From positions 19,978,826 to 20,042,825 of the forward strand of contig CM026559.1 in the NCBI GenBank assembly GCA_015143295.1: a stretch of 64,000 nucleotides of DNA, written 5' to 3'. Under the pieces are notes generated by a model. It did no database searches. It was given only the letters and a program-made list of their open reading frames with translations, and had not been told where the DNA came from. This document shows positions 24,920 through 34,526 of this stretch, in pieces. The translations under genes and the position numbers were made by a program. Within the stretch, counting starts at the first letter, position 1, and every line of letters begins with the position of its first letter. This DNA comes from Tetracentron sinense (taxonomy: Eukaryota > Streptophyta > Magnoliopsida > Trochodendrales > Trochodendraceae).

Positions 24920-25055
24920 CTGTGCGATTAAGTAACTACTATTAGTAGATTTCAAACAATCACAAGCATCATACATAGAATAACCCTTAGTATAAATAAT
25001 CACATAATAAACCATAGAAATTTTACACAACTTAGACTCTAGAATTTTTGCGTAC
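24920..25055 (-). other. Predicted gag-pol intron of gypsy F
   Basis: Reading on the minus strand, CAAG|GTACGC opens and TTAATCGCACAG|GCGC closes a 136-base AT-rich stretch. Removing it joins gag to pol in frame (Gln-Gly-Ala at the junction). Unspliced RNA would meet TAG seven codons after the last shared codon. G and I keep the same donor and acceptor. Confidence 0.6.
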
Positions 25056-26292
25056 CTTGCACGACATCGTCGGATGCACGTGCGTCTCTCTCGGATAAGG
25101 CAAAGACTCGGCCCTGTGTGGCTGGGCGAGGAGGCCGGGTAGACTGTGAGGCCCTCAAAGCTTGAGAAGAGCTAGGCTGAGATATCTGCCTAATCGGGGG
25201 CCTGCTCCCCGAAGATTGAGCTGGCAATTGACGTCGGGGACAATCTCTAACCATGTGACCATGGTCACCACAATGGAAGCAACTTCCTGAAACACTCCGA
25301 CATTCTCCTGCTGGATGCCTCCTTCCGCAAAGAGTGCAGACATCATGCAAATAGGAGGAAGGAGCATATCCCGTAGCTTGAGTAACTGCGGGGCGAGGAG
25401 CATATGAGGTAGCCGGGCGAAAGGTCGATGGAGCAAAAGAGCGAGGAGCCTGTGGTGCCGAATACATCCTCTGTGACTGAGCCGGCCCTGCGGACTGATA
25501 CAAGCTAGTCCTTGCTCTCTTCTCCCCTGAACTACTCGACTGTCCTTTCTCTATTTCTCTTCTTTTGAAAAACTCCACGGAGTTTGACTTGGCCAAAAGT
25601 GCATTGTCAACAACTTCGGAATATGTCTCATGTCTAAACATCGAGACTCGGTCCTTGAGGTAAGCCTTCAATTCTCTCTCAAATTGCCGGGCTTTCATAG
25701 CCTCGGTCGCTATCATGTGTGGAGCAAATCGAGATAGCTCCGAACATTTGGCTTCATAAGCCGCCACTGACATATTACCTTGCTCCAAGGTAATGAATTC
25801 GACTTCCATCTTTTCTTTCATTCCGACCGGAAAGTACTTCTTGTTGAAAACCTCTAAGAATTCTTCCTAAGTCCAGTCTTGACCTCGCCGGGTTAACTCT
25901 CGGGTCTGAAGTGTAGACTTCCACCAATGGTCGGCCTCGCCTTCAAGCATAAAGGCGGCCCAAGTGACCCTTTCCACTTCCGTAGGTGCCAATACCGAGA
26001 ATATCTTCTCGAGTTGCCGAATCCAACCCTTGGTGACAAGTGGATCAATGTTTCCACAAAAAGTTGGAGGCCTCATCCTCCGAAAAGCTTCTATCCCGGC
26101 TTGGGCTCGGTTAGGAGGAGCCGGTATAAGTGCCGCATTAGGCGGAGTGACCGGTTGCCTTGCCGCCAACATAGCCAAAGTCTCGGCTATGGATGCGAAT
26201 GCTTGGGCAAAGTCGGGTTGATCATCACCCGATGGAGTATCACCTCCATTACCCCTCGTGTTGTACCCGCGACCCCGGGTATTGCGTCTCAT
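25039..26292 (-). pseudogene. gag: Gypsy F gag, one nonsense codon
   Basis: Starts MRRNTRGRG at 26292 and is aligned throughout with G gag. Features: low-complexity N-terminus, capsid-like region with PPTFCGNIDP and GEADHWWKS, zinc knuckles CTLCGRRHPAGEC and CFHCGDHGHMVRDC, and a basic Pro/Ser-rich tail ending SDDVVQG. A TGG-to-TAG change at 25864-25866 truncates it before EEFLEVF. Gag packages the RNA into particles. The unspliced frame terminates at 25039-25041. Confidence 0.92.
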
Positions 26293-26604
26293 GATTTCTC
26301 CTGAGAACGACAATACAACATGAGTCTAACTTGGATACGCATTTAGTACAAGTTTCGCAATTCACTCAATACATATTCATCAAGCATATTTAATAAGTAC
26401 AACACAAATAATGTACACATGGTATATAACACAATAGCATAACATACAATCCGTGTTCCTAGCGTAGGACTCTATGTTCGGTTGAAGTTCAACCCATTTT
26501 GACTAAGACTAACTTGTTAGTCTATACTTGGAATACAACTCTCTAAGGTGATTCTAATACCTTGTTCAATCATCCAAGTGACCCTAGGGACTCTAATGCC
26601 TAGA

Positions 26605-26616
26605 GCTCTGATACCA
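26605..26616 (-). promoter_or_regulatory. Gypsy F primer-binding site
   Basis: The complement reads TGGTATCAGAGC, three bases from the 5' LTR, complementary to initiator Met-tRNA. Confidence 0.93.
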
Positions 26617-26903
26617 CTCTGTAACGCCCCGAAATACCCCCTAGGAGTTTAGGGATATTTTAGGTGTCACACTACGTACCTATCAAACCATCCTGTAATG
26701 CACAAGATAAAATACAGTACTAACAACGATAATCAGAGCGCGGAAGCTAACATATATGCGGAAGCGTAAACAAATTTTCATTTCTTCTGATGACCCAAAA
26801 TAGTATTCCAAGTTAACATAAATACAAGACATGTCTAAGTCTAAGGTGGACAGGCCCACCTATCAAAATATCAAAATATACAAGACCCTCTCATACTCTC
26901 CCC

Positions 26904-27044
26904 TCAACAGTAGTCGAGGTATGGCCACACATCGAGGTCTCGGTCCGCCTGAAACTGTAATGGAATAGCCGGCTCTCTCTCCTCTATATACTCTTCCTCG
27001 ACCCAAGGCTCCGGGTCGAGGGCTCCCTCAGTACCTGCCGACAT
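26904..27044 (-). CDS. LTR micro-ORF in gypsy F 5' LTR (46 aa, intact)
   Basis: The same 47-codon frame as in the 3' LTR of this element, still intact although gag and pol carry four nonsense codons. In element sense it lies downstream of the palindrome array and leader and about 280 bases before the LTR end. A transcript starting in the LTR would therefore carry it as a leader ORF upstream of gag. Core DPEPWVEEEY and tail DVWPYLDYC are unchanged. Function unknown. Confidence 0.58.
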   Translation of the reverse strand: MSAGTEGALDPEPWVEEEYIEEREPAIPLQFQADRDLDVWPYLDYC

Positions 27045-27335
27045 GAAAGTACGGCTGAGCATGGAATACTCAGCGAGTACAAGCTACTAGCAGACCATAA
27101 TAATAATAAAAACACACAATAGTAATATCATACAAGCAGTAATAGAAATATCACAAAAGAAACAGTATAAGGCATGATACAATACAAGCATCCTGACGTG
27201 CGTACATGAATGCGAAAACGCCGATAAAACTCATGCTTGAAAACCCCTGTCATGTCCCGGTATGCCTCGTAGAAATCATGTATGCGTGCATGCATGAATG
27301 CATGATCATCATCTTGTAAACCTCCATCTCGTAAC

Positions 27336-27686
27336 TTGTGAGCCAGAGGCTAGCACCCAAATCTCCCTGGGCTGCCAACCTCCTTGATATGCAATGCACT
27401 TGTGAGCCAGAGGCTAGCACCCGAATGTCCCTGCGCTACCAACCTCTTTGTTATGAAATGCATGGTTTTCTTGTGAGCCAGAGGTTAGTACCCGAATGTC
27501 CCTGGGCTACCAACCTCCTTGACAATAGGTGATTTTTATTACTTGTTTAGTTTTCTTGTGAGCCAGAGACTAGTACCCGAATGTCCCTGGGCTACCAACC
27601 TCCTTGACAATAGGTGTTTTAGGGGTTATCTTGTGAGCCAGAGGTTAGTACCCGAATCCTCCCTGGGCTACCAACCTCCTTGACAT
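27336..27686 (-). repeat. Five-unit tandem array in gypsy F 5' LTR
   Basis: The same units as 19817-20160 with small indels between units, showing that the array changes faster than the rest of the LTR. Confidence 0.88.
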
Positions 27687-28663
27687 GCAATATTTTCTTG
27701 TTGTTTATTATATGCACATGCTCTTGAAATCTCGGTTCATGCTATCATGCGTGCTCGTGTACGTGTCCATAGTGACAATCATGATAATGGGAATAATCAA
27801 GATATGACATTACAATTCAATTCATGATATGAATATAGGTAACATAAGTAGTTTGCATAACATTTGATCAATTTATCGTTTATAAGAACGCATGCATAAA
27901 ACCCATTTCCATATTCTTCCTTTAGATCATTTATTCATATTTTAGGCATTTTGTCAAACACAGCACCTGCAATGTTTCTTAATGATTCATCGTGTTCTTT
28001 TTAGCGCATATCTTCCATCCAAACATCAAGGTAAGTTCATTATTGGTAAAGTACCCATCCACCATTTCCATCACACACATCACACAACATACATCTCGGC
28101 ATCCAATCGCCACATCAACACCCACACACATCCATACCCTTTTCTTATCTTATTTAGGTTCATTGGAGATGATACATTTCATATGGGAGGCAAACATAAT
28201 AGCATAAATCACATTTCATAAGGAAAACCTATATTTATTGCTAGGGTAAGTTAGTAGGGTGTACTAAGCTTAGATCAAGGCTTGATCCTTGGTAGAAACC
28301 TTGATTGAAGCTCCAACTTGAAAGAAGAACACCTTTGCTTGAAGGAGACTTGAGTTGGGGAAGAAACTCCTTTCAAAAACGTGCTTGGGTTGCTGCCCTA
28401 GCTTGGAGAATGGTTCACACACGAGCTTGAGCCTCGAATTTGAAGCAACTCGAGTTGGGGTGAGCTATGGTTCTTAAACCCCCTTTGATTTCCTTCTCAA
28501 AACCAAACCCTAGGTTAGAGCTTTCTCCTCTTCTCTCTCTATCTCTCAAAATCCCTCAATTGTTGTAAGTGAGGCCTCAAAGGGTCGAGCAAACCCTTAT
28601 GGGTAAGGGTTTAACACCCAAAAGACGAAAACGCCCTTACTGGAATTTTTGCAAAAACGCGAG

Positions 28664-28849
28664 GACCGAGCGATCGGTGTTAATGACCGATCGATCGGTT
28701 GCCTACCGAGCGATCGGTGTTCTTGACCGAGCGACCGGTCAAAAACATGCTCTCTGGAAAATTTTCCCATACAAAATTTTCCACCTGTCGATAGATACCG
28801 ATCGATCGGTTTTGGACCGATCGATCGCTCAGTGGACCGAGCGATCGGT
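28664..28849 (-). repeat. CCGATCGATCGG palindrome array, gypsy F 5' LTR
   Basis: Seven or eight palindromes of the ACCGATCGATCGGT type, some with CGCTCGG variants, around the conserved TGTATGGG...CCAGAGAG spacer. It lies in the U3-like part upstream of the leader and is a candidate enhancer. Confidence 0.85.
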
Positions 28850-29336
28850 GCTCTGCTGGTCCCGACTGTTTTGACCATATCTTTTGACTCGTTCGTCCGA
28901 TTTCGACGATTCAACTTGCGTTAGATCCGTCTTTCGAAAACGAACATTTCTGACATTTCGGAATTTCCGATTTCTCCCTTATTTATTAATTAGACTACAA
29001 AAACGGCCAATTAGCTACGAAGGTGCTATTCATTAAGGATGAAAAAGTCCGGGGTGCTACACTAACCTTGATGATCAACCCTTGATCTTGAAGAAAACCC
29101 TTTGATTTGGAGTCCCAACTTTGAAAACTTGAGGTTTGAGGAACTCTAGTTTGATTTGGGGAAGATCGTTGCTTGAAAATCTTCAAACTTGAGCCCCCTT
29201 GATCTCAATCCAAAAGACCCCCCTCTTAGATTTCTCCTTTCTCTCCTCTTTTCCTCATCTAGGTCTAAGAAACCCCCAAATGTGTTTCACTTAAAAGCCA
29301 AGGATTTAAAACCCTCAATTTCATCTTCAGCACACC

Positions 29337-29595
29337 CGTGCGATCAATCGCACACTAACTGCGATCGATCACGGATCCAGTGCGATCGATCTCCGAGGGC
29401 GATCTGTCGCACATGAACCCATAAGTTTTGGTCTGATTTTTCCCTATATGTAATCGATCACACACCCTTGTGATCGATCGCAGGTCCCTGCGATCTGTCG
29501 CAATTGGAGACCCATCTATCGCACTTGGTCTAAAATGCTTGGGACCAATTTCACCTGCATGCGATCGATCGCACCTAACCTGCGATCAATCACAC
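29337..29595 (-). repeat. TGCGATCGATCGCA palindrome array in LTR E
   Basis: Seven or more copies of a palindrome whose centre CGATCGATCG matches the F/G array but whose flanks are TG...CA instead of AC...GT. Variants include TGCGATCTGTCGCA. The position in the LTR is the same. Confidence 0.85.
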
Positions 29596-29934
29596 TCCCC
29601 AGATTTTGGTTTCTTCCCCCTGCAGACCCATGGGGGTGTTTCCAACCCCATTTTCACCATCCTTAGGGCTCTAAACTCCCTCCTTAATGCTGAACATAGG
29701 TCGTTATCACCCATTTTATCATAAACACCAATTTCAAACACGGGGAATGCCATTTGGCTTTGAGTACACTATTCATTAGCCATATAAAGTTTTGGGGTGC
29801 TACACGGCGTTTTTAAAATGCCTTTATAGGTATAGTTTATGACGGTGTTTCTTAAACGCCGTCATAGTGACAGATATCAATTACGGCATGTACCAAACGC
29901 TGTGGATAGTCATGACATAAAAAAATAAAATTAT

Positions 29935-30085
29935 TTTTTTAACAAATATTTTTTTTACCTGTTTTGTACCTGTCAACAATAAAATATTTTTTTTACCTAT
30001 TTTGTACCTGTCAACAATATAAAATATTTATGTCAATAATAAAATATTTTGTTTTGCCTATTATGTACCTGTCAACAATATAAAA
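29935..30085 (+). repeat. AT-rich ~50-bp tandem repeat
   Basis: Three to four units sharing TACCTGTTTTGTACCTGTC and AACAATAAAATATTTT with indels. Confidence 0.7.
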
Positions 30086-30235
30086 TAAACAAAACCGTGT
30101 CCATAATGACATTAGATATAAAAAGAAATTTTCTATCCGGAAATCCACAATTAGTATAAAATAAATACATCCAATCACACATGCCTTGATGTAATAATAC
30201 ACATGTCCATAAAAAAGTGTCCAAAAATCGTAAGT

Positions 30236-30307
30236 CTAACTATCTTCATCTCCCTGGTTCCCTCCCGCAATTCTAAAACTCAATAGGTGTGTACTAACGG
30301 CTCCCTC
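30236..30307 (-). pseudogene. Possible terminal exon of a CACTA gene
   Basis: On the minus strand a pyrimidine-rich acceptor (TTTATTGTCTTTGTAG) opens a 24-codon frame: EGAVSTHLLSFRIAGGNQGD, EDS, TAG. Position close to the subterminal array fits the 3' end of a CACTA-encoded gene transcribed toward the left terminus. No upstream exon could be joined and the product is not recognised. Confidence 0.3.
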
Positions 30308-30460
30308 CTACAAAGACAATAAAATAAAATTTATTTTTAGAATATTGAAATGATAAAATTTACAGATTTCATAATTAATTAATATGCAAAGAAGAAAAAT
30401 AAGGAACAAGGTTCAATCACTAACATGCATGCAAACTCATCACTAACCGCACACCACACC

Positions 30461-31345
30461 AAATCCTAATCGGGTCTCGGTTTTCGATGTTGTTTTTTCT
30501 AACGTGTGTATTTTAACATAACCTAAGTGTGGGAATTGGTTTCGAGTGAATCCGAGGTCGTTTGCCCGATTTGGGCACTGAGTAGGCCGAATTCCCAAGT
30601 TCTAAAGGTTTGGCTTAAACATACAACCGCTCATCAAATCCTAATCGGGCCTCAGTTTTCCATGTCATTTCTTCTAACGCGTGTATTTTAATACAACCTA
30701 AGTGTGGGAATTGGTTTCGAGTGAATCCGAGATCGTTTGCTCGATTTGGGCACCGAGTAGGCCGAATTCCCAAGTTCTTAAGGTTTAGCATAAACCTACA
30801 ACCGCCCATCAAATCCTGACCGGGCCTCGATTTTCAGTGTTGTTTCTTCTAACTCATGTATTTTAACATAACCTAAGTATGAGAATTGGTTTCGAGTGAA
30901 TCCGAGGTCATTTGCCCGATTTGGGTACCGTGTAGTCCGAATTCCTAAGTTCTAAAGAATAGTTTGGCCTAAACCTACAACCGCCCATCAAATCCTAACC
31001 GGGCCTCGGTTTTCAATGTCGTTTCTTCTAACGTGTGTATTTTAACACAACCTAAGTGTGGGAATTGGTTTCGAGAGAATCCGAGGTCGTTTGCCCGATT
31101 TGGCCACCAAGTAGGCCGAATTCCCAAGTTCTAAAGAATAGTTTGGCCTAAACCTACAACCGCCCATCAAATCCTAACCGGGCCTCGGTTTTCGATGTCG
31201 TTTCTTCTAATAGGTATATTTAACACAACCTAAGTGTAAGAATTAGTTTCGAGTGAATCCGAGGTTGTTTGCCCGATTTGGGGACCGAGTAAGCCAAATT
31301 CCCAAGTTCTAAAGAGTTTAGCCTAAACCAACAACTGCCCATCAA
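30461..31345 (+). repeat. Five-copy 175-179 bp tandem array
   Basis: Units begin near 30461, 30636, 30811, 30990 and 31169 at AAATCCTAACCGGGCCTCGG. Each contains CTAAGTGTGGGAATTGG, TTTCGAGTGAATCCGAGG, TTTGCCCGATTTGGG and CCGAATTCCCAAGTTCT. Copies differ by scattered substitutions and short indels. No coding frame is conserved across units. It is probably internal to the CACTA element. Confidence 0.85.
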
Positions 31346-31769
31346 TGAAGCGGGTGCATTGCAATAAACTAGAGTGCGATTTAATAAGCAGATGGATTGT
31401 TGTCAAAAGTTCTGAGGTCAAATGATCCAATAATTATACCAGTACATATTTATGAATGTTGTAAATCCCTAAGTAGGTGTTGGCAAATTCCGTGATCATT
31501 AGATAGGTCATGTGAGTCGAGTCGTGTTCAACTTGTCAGAAGAGAAGAGCTAAAGCATCAAGAAGATTGAAGAAAGTGAAGAAAAAGCTCCTACTCCTAC
31601 TCTGGATCTAGAAAGGTAATGGACTTAGAGACCCCTACCTAGGTTGGATTTGACTTAGATAACTCTAAACATACCTAGGAGGATAGTTTTAAACCTAATA
31701 AAGTTGTTTGATCTTAGTTGAATCAAGTAAACTTAAAATGACGTATGGTTTGAAACAAATTCTGTCTCA

Positions 31770-31954
31770 ACCGATCGCTCGGTGTTGAGACCGATCGATC
31801 GGTGGCCTACCGAGCGATCGGTGACTATCGACTGGACAAAAAATTTGTATGGGGTATTTTTCCAGAGAGATGATTTTCAACCGCTCGATCGGTTATGAGC
31901 ACCGATCGATCCGTTTTGGACCGAGCGATCGGTAATGTGCACCGATCGATCGGT
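31770..31954 (+). repeat. CCGATCGATCGG palindrome array in copia D 5' LTR
   Basis: Seven palindromes, some variants (CCGATCGCTCGG, CCGCTCGATCGG, CCGATCGATCCG), around the spacer CTATCGACTGG, TTTGTATGGGG, TTTTTCCAGAGAG. Array and spacer match the gypsy F/G LTRs. It ends about 47 bases before the TATA box. Confidence 0.88.
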
Positions 31955-32000
31955 CCCCGTAAAAAGAATTTTTATTTTTCTGGATTATTTTTTTAAACCC

Positions 32001-32008
32001 TATATAAA
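32001..32008 (+). promoter_or_regulatory. TATA box of copia D LTR
   Basis: TATATAAA just downstream of the palindrome array and about 680 bases before the LTR end. Confidence 0.6.
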
Positions 32009-32688
32009 CAACTTTTTGGAGACCTAATTCTTATCTTTGTTTATTTTTGAAAGAGTAGAGGTCTAAGAAACTCATCTAGGGTTTTTCCTATTGTTCTTAT
32101 TAGATCTTTGTTGATCCCTCCTCTTTCTTTGATCCTAGAGAATGCAAGTATAGATCTAAACCTTTGATCTTGCATTGTGTGATCTCAGATCTATATGAGA
32201 TCCCTCTAGGGTTTGAAACTTCCAAATTGATTCACAACCCTACACCTTGTGTGTGTGTCCGGTGTTTGATCCGGAGCCTTCGTGGAAGGAGATCGATCGT
32301 GTGTGATCGTGGTTTTGAAGTAGCTTGAGAAGATTTGGTCGGTGTGGAACCGAAGCTGCTACGGTGGAGATAGAACTTGCTGGTTCGTGGAAATCAAGAG
32401 TAAGAGTCTATACCTAGGAACGTCGTTTCTGTTTTGGTAAGGTCTTGTCTTGTACTTAAAATCTTTTCATAGTGAAGTTTATTGCTGGACGAGGTCCCGT
32501 GATTTTTTCCCGTTAGGGTTTTCCACGTAAACATCTTCTGTGTTTGATTTGTGTGGATTGTCTGAGTGAATTGTTCATTGATTTCTAAACATATTAATTG
32601 AAAAATTAAAATTGGTTAGAAATTATTAGATAGACCTATTCACCCCCCCTCTAGGTCTTAGAGATCATTGATCTGGATAAATTTCAAT

Positions 32689-32700
32689 TGGTATCAGAGC
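32689..32700 (+). promoter_or_regulatory. Copia D primer-binding site
   Basis: TGGTATCAGAGC two bases after the 5' LTR, complementary to initiator Met-tRNA. Confidence 0.93.
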
Positions 32701-32753
32701 TTGTTCACTGATAAGGCTAATCCCTTAAGTGTGATCCTGTATTATCTGTGATC

Positions 32754-34526
32754 ATGAGTACTCTAAGAGAAGGAGGATCCGTCTCTCGTCCCCCACTTTT
32801 TGATGGGAATAATTATGCATACTGGAAAGCTAGAATGAGAGTCTTTCTCAAATCTATTGACGAGAGAATTTGGATGTCTATACAGAATGGGTGGACTACG
32901 CCCATAAAAACTGTAGGTGATTTGACTGTCGTCAAATATTATGATGAATGGACCAGAGAAGAGCTTGAGTCAAGTGGATGGAACACTAAAGGTCTCAATG
33001 CTATCTTTACTGCAGTCACTGCTGAGGAATTCAGACGAATTTCTTCATGTGAAACAGCAAAGGAGGCCTGGGACATTCTTGAAATTACCCATGAGGGTAC
33101 TACCACTGTTAAAATCTCAAAACTCCAAATGTTAACCACCAAATTTGAACATTTAAACATGGATGACAATGACACTTTTGATGAATTCTATGCAAAATTT
33201 AGTGACATTGTCAACGTTAGTTTCAATTTAGGTGAGAAAATATCTGAGTCCAAAATAGTTAGAAAAGTCCTTAGATCTCTCCCTGAGAGATTTCAACCCA
33301 AAGTCACTGCAATCGAAGAGAGTAAAAATGTTGACTCTCTGAAGATTGAGGAATTGGTTGGTTCACTCCAAACCTATGAACTCAATCTCCGTCCATCCAA
33401 GAAGAACAAATCTTTAGCCTTGAAATCCATCAAGGAATCTTTGGATGAGGATGACAGTGATGGAGATATGAATGAGGAAGAAATGGCTCTCTTCGTTAAA
33501 AAATTTCGAAAATTTTTTAGAACGAAAAAGAGGTTCAATCCCAAACAGGGAGGAAAATCTTTTGAGAAGTCAAAGTCTAAGCCCTGGGAAAACAAGAAAA
33601 ATTCCAAGAATGGCGACAAGAAATCCCAAGGTGTTCAATGTTATGAATGCCATGGCTTCGGTCATATTTCACCTAACTGCCCTAACAAGAAGAAGAGTAA
33701 GGGCAAGGTGATGAATGCCTGTTGGGATGACAGTGATTCCGAGAATGAAGAATCGGACAGTTCCTCTTCAAGTGAAGATACTGGAAATCATACGGCTTTC
33801 ACTGTTTCCCTTTCTGGGATTCTTGAGACTACCTCTGCGGTTGATGAAAATGATAGAAGTGATTAGAGTGTTCATACTGAGTCTAGTGATGACATACAGA
33901 AGAGTCAAACTGACTCTGAAAGTGATGAAGATTTGAAAACAACTTATGATAAGTTGTATGCTAAAAGTTTGAAGCTGACTAAAACAAAAATCTCCTTGAG
34001 CAAAACACTCATAATCATTCAAAATGAAAGAGATACTTGTAAACTAGTAGCAGAAGAGAAGAGTGCTCTAGTTAGTCAGTTGGAAAATGAAAAAGAAGCA
34101 TTTGTTATAAAAGTTCAATGTCTTTTGGAAGAGAATGTCTCATTGACTAATGTGATCAGAAAATTAGAAGTTGAAAGAGACACTTCCATGAAAGAAATTG
34201 AAGAGTTAAGAACTCTACAAATGGAGCTGGAAACTTTTAAAGACTCTCTTGTTGATAAGGTGAAATTTCTTGAAAAAGAACATCAAATTACCCTTAAAGA
34301 CAAGACTGACTTGATTCAGAAGGTCTATACTCTTGAAAAAGAAGTAAGAATATTTGGTAACACTAGCTGCCTAGATGAATTAGTTAGAAAGTATGGGTCA
34401 AATTCGAGTAGATCTGGGATAGGACATGCTGATACACCAGCTGGTCCTTTAGCTGTTGGTACAATGGCTAGTGCAGTGTTTGAGCCAATACATTCTGATC
34501 CTAAAGTGAATCTACCTTCTACATAA
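32754..34526 (+). pseudogene. gag: Copia D gag region, interrupted by TAG
   Basis: ATG 32754 opens MSTLREGGSVSRPPLFDGNN, the plant copia gag start. Next come the YWKARM block, a UBN2-like capsid region and the knuckle CYECHGFGHISPNC near residue 297. An in-frame TAG at 33864-33866 follows an acidic Ser-rich stretch. The frame then continues as a roughly 120-residue coiled coil (repeated LEKE and LEVE heptads) to TAA 34524-34526. Both stops are in the same frame as pol, so the ancestor was one gag-pol ORF. The first TAG could also be a leaky stop, but the second TAA argues for decay. Confidence 0.88.

Larger units (their letters stand above)
19101..29061 (-). mobile_element. Gypsy F: complete but disabled Tekay-type element
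   Basis: A full Ty3/gypsy element in minus orientation inserted into LTR E: 3' LTR 19101-21495, pol, intron, gag, PBS, 5' LTR 26620-29061. It is flanked by a perfect CTAAC duplication at 19096-19100 and 29062-29066. The polyprotein is close to that of G but has one nonsense codon in gag and three in pol. LTR lengths differ (2395 and 2442 bp), mainly by loss of part of the palindrome array in the 3' LTR, so it is older than G. The C-terminal chromodomain places it in the Tekay/Del chromovirus group. Confidence 0.95.
26620..29061 (-). repeat. Gypsy F 5' LTR
   Basis: 2442 bp, highly similar to 19101-21495. The larger palindrome array (28664-28849) accounts for most of the length difference. Confidence 0.95.
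17431..29804 (-). mobile_element. Solo gypsy LTR E (interrupted by gypsy F)
   Basis: A minus-strand solo LTR inside the CACTA subterminal array. The plus strand opens CGTCGCGCCCCAAAATACC (first base changed from T) and ends TTTTGGGGTGCTACA. Flanks CAGCG (17426-17430) and CGGCG (29805-29809) form a duplication with one mismatch, implying age. LTR E proper is 17431-19100 plus 29067-29804, about 2.4 kb. It carries a tandem array, a TGCGATCGATCGCA palindrome array and a micro-ORF with one nonsense codon. Confidence 0.88.
29805..31454 (+). mobile_element. CACTA element, resumed segment
   Basis: CGGCGTTTTTAAAATGCC continues the subterminal palindrome array interrupted at 17430, then ACGGTGTTTCTTAAACGCCGTCATAG. 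Beyond about 29920 follow AT-rich repeats, a possible terminal exon and a tandem array. No TNP2-type transposase was recognised. The segment ends at the insertion of copia D and may continue to the right of it. Confidence 0.6.
31460..32686 (+). repeat. Copia D 5' LTR
   Basis: TGTAAATCCCTAAG to GATAAATTTCA, next to the PBS. It contains the CCGATCGATCGG array and a TATATAAA box. Confidence 0.95.

Noticed and set aside
26605..26616. TGGTATCAGAGC and GCTCTGATACCA stretches as possible tRNA gene parts
   Set aside because: They are primer-binding sites at LTR edges. No cloverleaf sequence surrounds them.
30461..31345. Regular repeats considered as a CRISPR-like array
   Set aside because: Units are contiguous without unique spacers, 175-179 bp long, and the context is a plant nuclear genome.
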